From Zetaproteobacteria bacterium (lineage in GTDB: Bacteria > Pseudomonadota > Alphaproteobacteria > Micavibrionales > Micavibrionaceae): a stretch of DNA of 10,486 nt. Positions 6,235-10,486 of the stretch are shown here, piece by piece. Positions within the stretch are counted from its first letter, which is position 1, and each line of letters starts with the position of its first letter. Both the position numbers and the translations under genes were made by a program. The DNA lies in the NCBI GenBank assembly GCA_002747015.1, contig NVXI01000001.1, positions 251,848-262,333 of the forward strand. The letters run 5' to 3'. The notes under the pieces were generated by a model. It made no database searches. It worked only from the letters and a program-made list of their open reading frames with translations, and was not told the DNA's origin.

Positions 6235-7059
6235 ATGAATACACCCACTTTCTCAGCCGAAGGTATAGAATTACACCCACCTGAGGACTTTGAAGGAATG
6301 CGCAAAGCAGGACAGCTGGCGGCAGAAATTCTGGATATGATAACGGATCACGTTGTTCCCGGTGTTACAACTGAGAAACTCGATAGCCTGTGCCACAATC
6401 ATTGTACAAAGGCAGGCGCAATTCCCGCGCCACTTAATTATCAAGGCGGCGGGCCAACCCCCTTTCCTAAATCTATTTGCACATCAATTAATCATGTTGT
6501 TTGCCACGGTATACCCAATGAAAAAACTCTGCGCGAAGGAGATATCATCAATATTGACGTAACGGTCATCCTTGATGGCTGGCACGGCGATACATCACGT
6601 ATGTATTTGGTGGGTGATAAAATTTCTGTCAAGGCACGTCGCCTGTGTGATGTGACCTATGATTCTATGATGGCCGGAATTGAGGCCGTAAAGCCCGGTG
6701 CGACGCTTGGTGATGTTGGATATGCCATTCAACACGTTGCCGAAAGCCAACGCTTTTCCGTTGTACGTGACTTCTGCGGACATGGCTTGGGTCGCGTCTT
6801 TCATGCGCCACCATCGGTAATGCATTACGGCAAACCAAGTACCGGTACAATATTAGAACCCGGCATGTTTTTTACGATTGAACCTATGATTAATGCCGGT
6901 AATTACAAAACCAAAGTCCTTAAATCAGATGGTTGGACGGCGGTCACACGTGATCGCTCTCTCTCTGCCCAATTTGAACATTCACTGGCTGTCACAGAAA
7001 GTGGCTTTGAAATATTTACGCTCTCGCCCAAGGGTTTCACAAAACCACCTTATGGCTAA
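6235..7059 (+). CDS. map: Methionine aminopeptidase, type I
   Basis: This cytoplasmic metalloenzyme removes the initiator methionine from new proteins. The 274-residue reading is close to the 264 of E. coli Map. All five metal ligands are recognisable: Asp108 and Asp119 (NIDVTVILDGWHGDTSRM), His183 (CGHGLGRVFH), Glu216 (FTIEPMI) and Glu248 (QFEHSLAV); the substrate-contacting His is at 91 (HVVCHGIP). The start at 6235 has AAGGA 6 bases upstream (AAAAGGAATACAAATG). ATG 6208, with TAGGA 5 bases upstream, would add nine residues and cannot be excluded. No N-terminal zinc-finger or SH3-like extension is present, so it is the short bacterial form. radC follows after 13 bases, an arrangement common in alphaproteobacteria, so the two are probably cotranscribed. 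Confidence 0.95.
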   Translation: MNTPTFSAEGIELHPPEDFEGMRKAGQLAAEILDMITDHVVPGVTTEKLDSLCHNHCTKAGAIPAPLNYQGGGPTPFPKSICTSINHVVCHGIPNEKTLREGDIINIDVTVILDGWHGDTSRMYLVGDKISVKARRLCDVTYDSMMAGIEAVKPGATLGDVGYAIQHVAESQRFSVVRDFCGHGLGRVFHAPPSVMHYGKPSTGTILEPGMFFTIEPMINAGNYKTKVLKSDGWTAVTRDRSLSAQFEHSLAVTESGFEIFTLSPKGFTKPPYG

Positions 7060-7072
7060 GATCAGGACTTAA

Positions 7073-7777
7073 ATGACCGATTTATTTGGACAGCAAAAGA
7101 ACAAAGCCCCGCATTATGCCGGTCATCGACAACGATTAAGAGATCGTTTTGTCGCCTCTGGCGCGAATGCTTTACAGGACTATGAACTCCTAGAACTCTT
7201 GCTGTTCATGGCAATCCCGCGACGCGACGTTAAAGAATTGGCCAAGACCCTCCTCACCGAGTTTGGCTCACTCCCCGAACTGATGAGTGCATCCCACACG
7301 GATCTCACAAGAATAGATGGCATCAGTGAAAATGTTGCCACTGCAATTAAAACAGTGACTGCGATTGCTGAACGCATGATGAAACAAGAACTCATGCAAA
7401 AGCCAATTCTGAATAATTGGACACGATTAATGGACTATTGCCATATGAGCATGGCACATGAAAAGAAAGAACATTTCCGCATTCTGTTCATGAATAAAAA
7501 GAACGAATTGATCGCCGATGAAATCCAGGGTTCAGGTACGGTCGACCACACACCAGCCTATCCACGTGAAATTATGAAACGTAGCCTTGAATTAGGCGCA
7601 ACAGCACTTATCCTCGTACATAATCACCCAAGCGGTGATCCCAAACCATCACAAGCAGACATAGACATGACCAACGCAATCATTGCCGCCGCCAAGACAT
7701 TTGAAATAACAATACACGACCATATAATTATTGCCCGAAATGGCTACACCTCCTTTCGCAATGAAGGATTGATTTAA
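7073..7777 (+). CDS. radC: RadC family JAB/MPN-domain protein
   Basis: RadC proteins combine an N-terminal helix-hairpin-helix-like region with a C-terminal JAB/MPN (JAMM) metalloprotease-like fold. The historical link to DNA repair is doubtful and the true activity is unknown. The 234 residues show the usual start (HYAGHRQRLRDRF, then LQDYELLELLLFMAIPRRDVKELAK), the HhH part around 78-96 (DLTRIDGISENVATAIKTV) and the signature HNHPSGDPKPSQADIDMT near 183-200 with the JAMM His-x-His and Asp. Length and motifs are those of an intact member. AGGA lies 5 bases before ATG. It is 13 bases after map, and its stop TAA shares its last base with the ATG of the next gene (TAATG), indicating translational coupling. 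Confidence 0.93.
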   Translation: MTDLFGQQKNKAPHYAGHRQRLRDRFVASGANALQDYELLELLLFMAIPRRDVKELAKTLLTEFGSLPELMSASHTDLTRIDGISENVATAIKTVTAIAERMMKQELMQKPILNNWTRLMDYCHMSMAHEKKEHFRILFMNKKNELIADEIQGSGTVDHTPAYPREIMKRSLELGATALILVHNHPSGDPKPSQADIDMTNAIIAAAKTFEITIHDHIIIARNGYTSFRNEGLI

Positions 7778-8556
7778 TGTATCTCTGGCCACCAGTATTA
7801 CTCACCATCATTCTAACAATCGTTTTGTTTTTTTCCTCTGGCTGCACACAACAACCACGTGGCAATAACATAGGCCCCCCGCCAATGCGTGGACAGGCAT
7901 TGCAAAAGCAAGTCATTAATAAGCAGCTTGAAAGTCTGCGCGAAAAGAACTTTTCGGTTCTGCGCACTGAAATGGTTATTAAAGGCATGAGCATGGATAA
8001 CCCGATGCTGCTCCGCGCATTCAAATCAGAAATGATACTAGAGCTATGGGTCAAAAGCACATATAGCAATCAGTACGACTTATTCAAAACATATAACGTC
8101 TGCAGCAAATCTGGCGTTTTAGGTCCGAAACTAAAAGAAGGCGACAAGCAAACCCCTGAAGGGTTCTACAACGTCACAAAAGATCGCTTAAACCCGAATA
8201 GTCAATATTTTCTATCCTTTAATATCGGGTTTCCTAATGCCTATGATAAATCATTGGGGCGCACAGGTTCTTTACTTATGATTCATGGAAATTGCGTGTC
8301 TTTGGGGTGTCTCGCCATGACAGATAAAAGCATCGGAGAAATTTATCTGATTGTTGAGCAAAACTTTAAATACGGGCATAAATCTATTCCGGTTCACATT
8401 TACCCATTTCGCATGACACAAAAAAATATGATGGCACGCAATAAATCACGCTGGTATCCGTTCTGGGAGAACCTGAAAGAAGGCTATGACCACTTTGAAA
8501 AATACCGCACCCCCGCACATGCCACGGCAAAAAACGGTCGCTATGTATTTAATTAG
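7777..8556 (+). CDS. YafK-type L,D-transpeptidase-fold lipoprotein
   Basis: The 259-residue product has the YkuD catalytic fold of enzymes that make or cut peptide bonds at meso-diaminopimelate in the cell wall. The nearest pattern I recognise is E. coli YafK (DpaA/LdtF), which releases Braun lipoprotein from peptidoglycan. The motif HGNCVSLGCLAMTD (170-183) supplies His170 and the nucleophile Cys178; GDKQTPEGFYNV (122-133) and SFNIGFPNAYD (147-157) are typical of the family. The start at 7777 overlaps the radC stop by one base and has AGGA 8 bases upstream. The N-terminus is hydrophobic with a lipobox-like SSGC (Cys23), but MYLWPP has no Lys or Arg, unusual for a signal peptide. The C-terminal 50 residues (RNKSRWYPFW onward) lie beyond the catalytic domain, as in YafK. 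Whether it cleaves lipoprotein links or forms crosslinks is not decidable here. Confidence 0.85.
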   Translation: MYLWPPVLLTIILTIVLFFSSGCTQQPRGNNIGPPPMRGQALQKQVINKQLESLREKNFSVLRTEMVIKGMSMDNPMLLRAFKSEMILELWVKSTYSNQYDLFKTYNVCSKSGVLGPKLKEGDKQTPEGFYNVTKDRLNPNSQYFLSFNIGFPNAYDKSLGRTGSLLMIHGNCVSLGCLAMTDKSIGEIYLIVEQNFKYGHKSIPVHIYPFRMTQKNMMARNKSRWYPFWENLKEGYDHFEKYRTPAHATAKNGRYVFN

Positions 8557-8654
8557 GGTAACTATCTTTAACCCCCTTGATCCTCTGCCAAAAATCGAAT
8601 ACGTTTTGGACAAATATAAAAAATTAGCTCCGTTTTGTCGCAGCAGTTTGGTTT

Positions 8655-8710
8655 TATACTAGGCACAAGGAACGCCGCCTAGTTCAGCTAGGCAAGTGAT
8701 GCGTAACGCA
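8655..8710 (+). promoter_or_regulatory. Repeat-structured leader/promoter region of purB
   Basis: A TATACT hexamer at 8655-8660 is a good -10 element, with only weak -35 candidates (TTTTGT at 8633-8638). Overlapping and following it are three related arms: ACTAGGC (8658-8664), GCCTAGT (8677-8683) and CTAGGC (8688-8693). Arm 2 is exactly complementary to arm 1 and, over six bases, to arm 3, so two mutually exclusive pairings exist. A further palindrome TGCGT-A-ACGCA follows at 8700-8710. Neither hairpin is followed by a T-tract, so this is not a simple terminator. It may be an operator at the promoter, a structured RNA leader, or both. I do not recognise it as a named RNA family. purB starts 27 bases later. 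Confidence 0.5.
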
Positions 8711-8737
8711 GTAGAAAAATAAACTGGAAAGACAAAA

Positions 8738-10048
8738 ATGATACCTCGCTATTCAAGACCAGAAATGACCAGCATCTTCGAACAGGAAAACAAATTCCGC
8801 ATCTGGTTGGAGGTTGAAACACTTGCTCTGGAAAAAATGGCCGAGCTTGGCACTGTTCCTAAAAGCGCGGCGATTGCCCTACGCGAAAAAGGCAATTTCG
8901 ATGTTGATCGTATCAACGAGATTGAGGCCGAAATAAAGCATGATGTTATTGCCTTTTTGACCTCTGTTGGCGAATATGTCGGCGAAGAATCACGCTACGT
9001 GCATCAAGGCATGACCAGCTCTGATATCATCGATACAAGCTTCGCGGTCATGCTGACCCAAGCAGCGGACATTATTATTGCCGACCTTGAAAAGGTTATG
9101 GCTGCATTAAAAAAACGCAGCTTGGAGCATAAAGATACATTATGTATTGGCCGCTCTCACGGTATCCATGGAGAACCAACAACATTCGGCATGAAGCTCG
9201 CAGGACATTACGCAGCCTTCAAACGCGCACGCGACCGTATGGTTCTTGCGAAAGAAGAAGTCAGCACAATTACAATCTCCGGCGCGGTTGGTACATATGC
9301 CACCACCGATATGGCCGTTGAACAACATGTTGCCGATAAACTCGGCCTGAAACCTGAAACGGTTGCCACACAAGTTATCCCACGTGACCGCCATGCAATG
9401 TTCTTTGCGACACTTGGCGTCGTCGCCAGCTCGATCGAGAATATCTCCGTTGAAATCCGTCATTTGCAACGCACCGAAGTCCGCGAAGCAGAGGAATATT
9501 TCTCCCCAAATCAAAAGGGCTCCTCCGCGATGCCGCATAAGCGTAACCCGATCGGAACAGAAAATCTAACTGGCCAAGCACGTATTATTCGCGCCGCCGT
9601 AACGCCTGCGCTTGAAAATGTTGCTCTATGGCATGAACGCGATATTTCGCACTCCGCAGTAGAACGTACCATACTACCAGATGCATTAATTTCCGCAGAT
9701 TACGCGCTTAATCGTTTGGCTGGCATCATTGATAAACTCCTCGTCTATCCTGATCGAATGATCCATAATCTAGAGATGACAGGTGGGCTTGTTTTCTCAC
9801 AACGCACGATGCTTGCCCTGACCCAAGCGGGAATCTCGCGCGAAGATGCCTACCGTATTGTTCAAAAATCCGCCATGGATGTATGGGCAGACCGCAGCAC
9901 AGGCAAAGGCACGCTAACGCTTCGTAATGCGCTTGAGAGTGATTCACAAGTTACTGAAAAACTTGACAGAAATGCTCTGGATGCTATTTTCACCTACGAT
10001 GCGTACACAAAGAATATCGGCGCGATACTAGAACGTGCCCTGACATAA
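8738..10048 (+). CDS. purB: Adenylosuccinate lyase
   Basis: This cytoplasmic homotetrameric enzyme of the fumarase/aspartase superfamily acts twice in purine synthesis: it removes fumarate from SAICAR to give AICAR and from adenylosuccinate to give AMP. The 436-residue length is that of the Bacillus/Thermotoga-type enzyme rather than the longer E. coli form. Visible motifs are YVHQGMTSSDIIDT (87-100), GRSHGIHGEPTTFG (138-151) with the catalytic His141, and the superfamily signature GSSAMPHKRNP (261-271) with the catalytic Ser on the mobile loop. The N-terminus MIPRYSRPEM is the conserved family start. GGAAAG precedes ATG at a rather long distance, with an A-rich gap. A 181-base region with repeated arms lies upstream. 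bfr follows after 22 bases in the same direction. Confidence 0.97.
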   Translation: MIPRYSRPEMTSIFEQENKFRIWLEVETLALEKMAELGTVPKSAAIALREKGNFDVDRINEIEAEIKHDVIAFLTSVGEYVGEESRYVHQGMTSSDIIDTSFAVMLTQAADIIIADLEKVMAALKKRSLEHKDTLCIGRSHGIHGEPTTFGMKLAGHYAAFKRARDRMVLAKEEVSTITISGAVGTYATTDMAVEQHVADKLGLKPETVATQVIPRDRHAMFFATLGVVASSIENISVEIRHLQRTEVREAEEYFSPNQKGSSAMPHKRNPIGTENLTGQARIIRAAVTPALENVALWHERDISHSAVERTILPDALISADYALNRLAGIIDKLLVYPDRMIHNLEMTGGLVFSQRTMLALTQAGISREDAYRIVQKSAMDVWADRSTGKGTLTLRNALESDSQVTEKLDRNALDAIFTYDAYTKNIGAILERALT

Positions 10049-10070
10049 AACATAAGAAGGAGTCCTCGCC

Positions 10071-10486
10071 ATGAAAGGTGACAAAAAAGTTATAGAGTTT
10101 CTAAATGAAGCCCTCAAAAAAGAGCTCACGGCTGTAAACCAGTATTTCCTTCATTCTCGTATGTTGGAAGATTGGGGCGTTACAAAACTGGCAAAACATG
10201 AATATAACGAATCAATCGAAGAAATGGTGCATGCTGATAATCTTATCAAGCGCATCCTATTTCTTGAAGGCCTCCCCAATTTGCAGAGCCTTGATAAACT
10301 TATGATCGGTCAAAACGTCAAAGAAGTTCTTGAATGTGATCTAAAGCTAGAACATGGTGGCGCAAGTCATTACCGTGATGCGGTTGAGCATGCAGAAAGC
10401 GTTAAAGATTATGTATCCCGCGACCTGTTCGCAAAGATCCTCTCTGACGAGGAAGGTCATATTGATTATTTGGAAACACAATTACA
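10071..10486 (+). CDS. bfr: Bacterioferritin, 3' end cut by window
   Basis: Bacterioferritin forms a 24-subunit shell that oxidises Fe(II) and stores iron, with heme bound between subunit pairs. The first 138 codons are present; roughly the last 20 residues lie beyond the window. All ferroxidase ligands are at the same positions as in E. coli Bfr: Glu18, Glu51, His54, Glu94, Glu127 and His130, and the heme ligand Met52 is present (EEMVHADN), so it is a heme-binding Bfr rather than a plain ferritin. Conserved stretches include [12 protein letters not shown] (61-72) and [16 protein letters not shown] (123-138). AGAAGGAG lies 8 bases before ATG, the strongest ribosome binding site in the window. 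It lies 22 bases after purB with no terminator between, so readthrough from purB is likely. No iron-responsive operator was recognised in the short gap. Confidence 0.95.
   Translation, partial: MKGDKKVIEFLNEALKKELTAVNQYFLHSRMLEDWGVTKLAKHEYNESIEEMVHADNLIKRILFLEGLPNLQSLDKLMIGQNVKEVLECDLKLEHGGASHYRDAVEHAESVKDYVSRDLFAKILSDEEGHIDYLETQL

Noticed and set aside
6144..6305. N-terminal extension of the CinA-like protein to an ATG at 6305
   Set aside because: The added 54 residues would overlap the start of map on the other strand and precede the conserved start of the family. ATG 6143 or 6152 gives the normal N-terminus.
8588..8609. CCAAAA...TTTTGG inverted repeat as a terminator after the YafK-like gene
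   Set aside because: The stem is mostly A-T with a mismatch region and is followed by an A-rich, not T-rich, stretch, so it does not fit a Rho-independent terminator.
9140..9947. Several open frames antisense to or out of frame with purB
   Set aside because: purB is full length with all catalytic motifs in one frame; these are shadows with no initiation signals.

Overview
The window looks like chromosomal DNA from an alphaproteobacterium with moderate to low G+C. This rests on the gene set (map followed directly by radC, a heme-type bacterioferritin, a WbaP-type priming transferase, and DUF4402-like secreted proteins beside a PapD-like chaperone) and on the style of the proteins; no rRNA is present to confirm it. 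A Micavibrio- or Rhodospirillales-like host is my guess, not a demonstrated assignment. I see no tRNA, rRNA, insertion sequence, CRISPR array or phage gene.

Positions 1-2777 form the most accessory-looking part. An AT-rich 380-base leader precedes a secreted DUF4402-like protein (381-965, +). Facing it is a two-gene minus-strand operon: a second, shorter DUF4402-like protein (2477-2019), then a PapD-like periplasmic chaperone (1975-1121). Two hairpin terminators lie back to back between the converging ends. Both DUF4402-like genes carry palindromic sites sharing the half-site TATCAGT, centred about 68-69 bases before their start codons, which suggests joint control. There is no usher or large adhesin in the window, so the set is either the edge of a chaperone-usher locus or a compact chaperone-subunit module.

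Positions 2778-5426 encode envelope functions. The first gene is a lipoprotein with a coiled coil, a Pro/Lys-rich linker and an AMIN-like C-terminal domain likely to bind the cell wall. The second is a full-length WbaP-type polyprenyl-phosphate sugar-1-phosphate transferase that would start O-antigen or exopolysaccharide repeat units. wbaP converges on, and overlaps by 15 bases, a minus-strand CinA N-terminal-type (MoaB-like) gene.

Positions 6235-8556 hold a tight plus-strand cluster: methionine aminopeptidase (map), radC, and a YafK-type L,D-transpeptidase-fold lipoprotein, with gaps of 13 and -1 bases. After a 181-base leader containing three CTAGGC/GCCTAG arms and a TGCGT-A-ACGCA palindrome comes purB (adenylosuccinate lyase), followed 22 bases later by bacterioferritin (bfr), which is cut by the window end. 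The housekeeping genes are ordinary. The parts most worth a second look are the DUF4402/chaperone module with its shared operators and the repeat-structured leader of purB.
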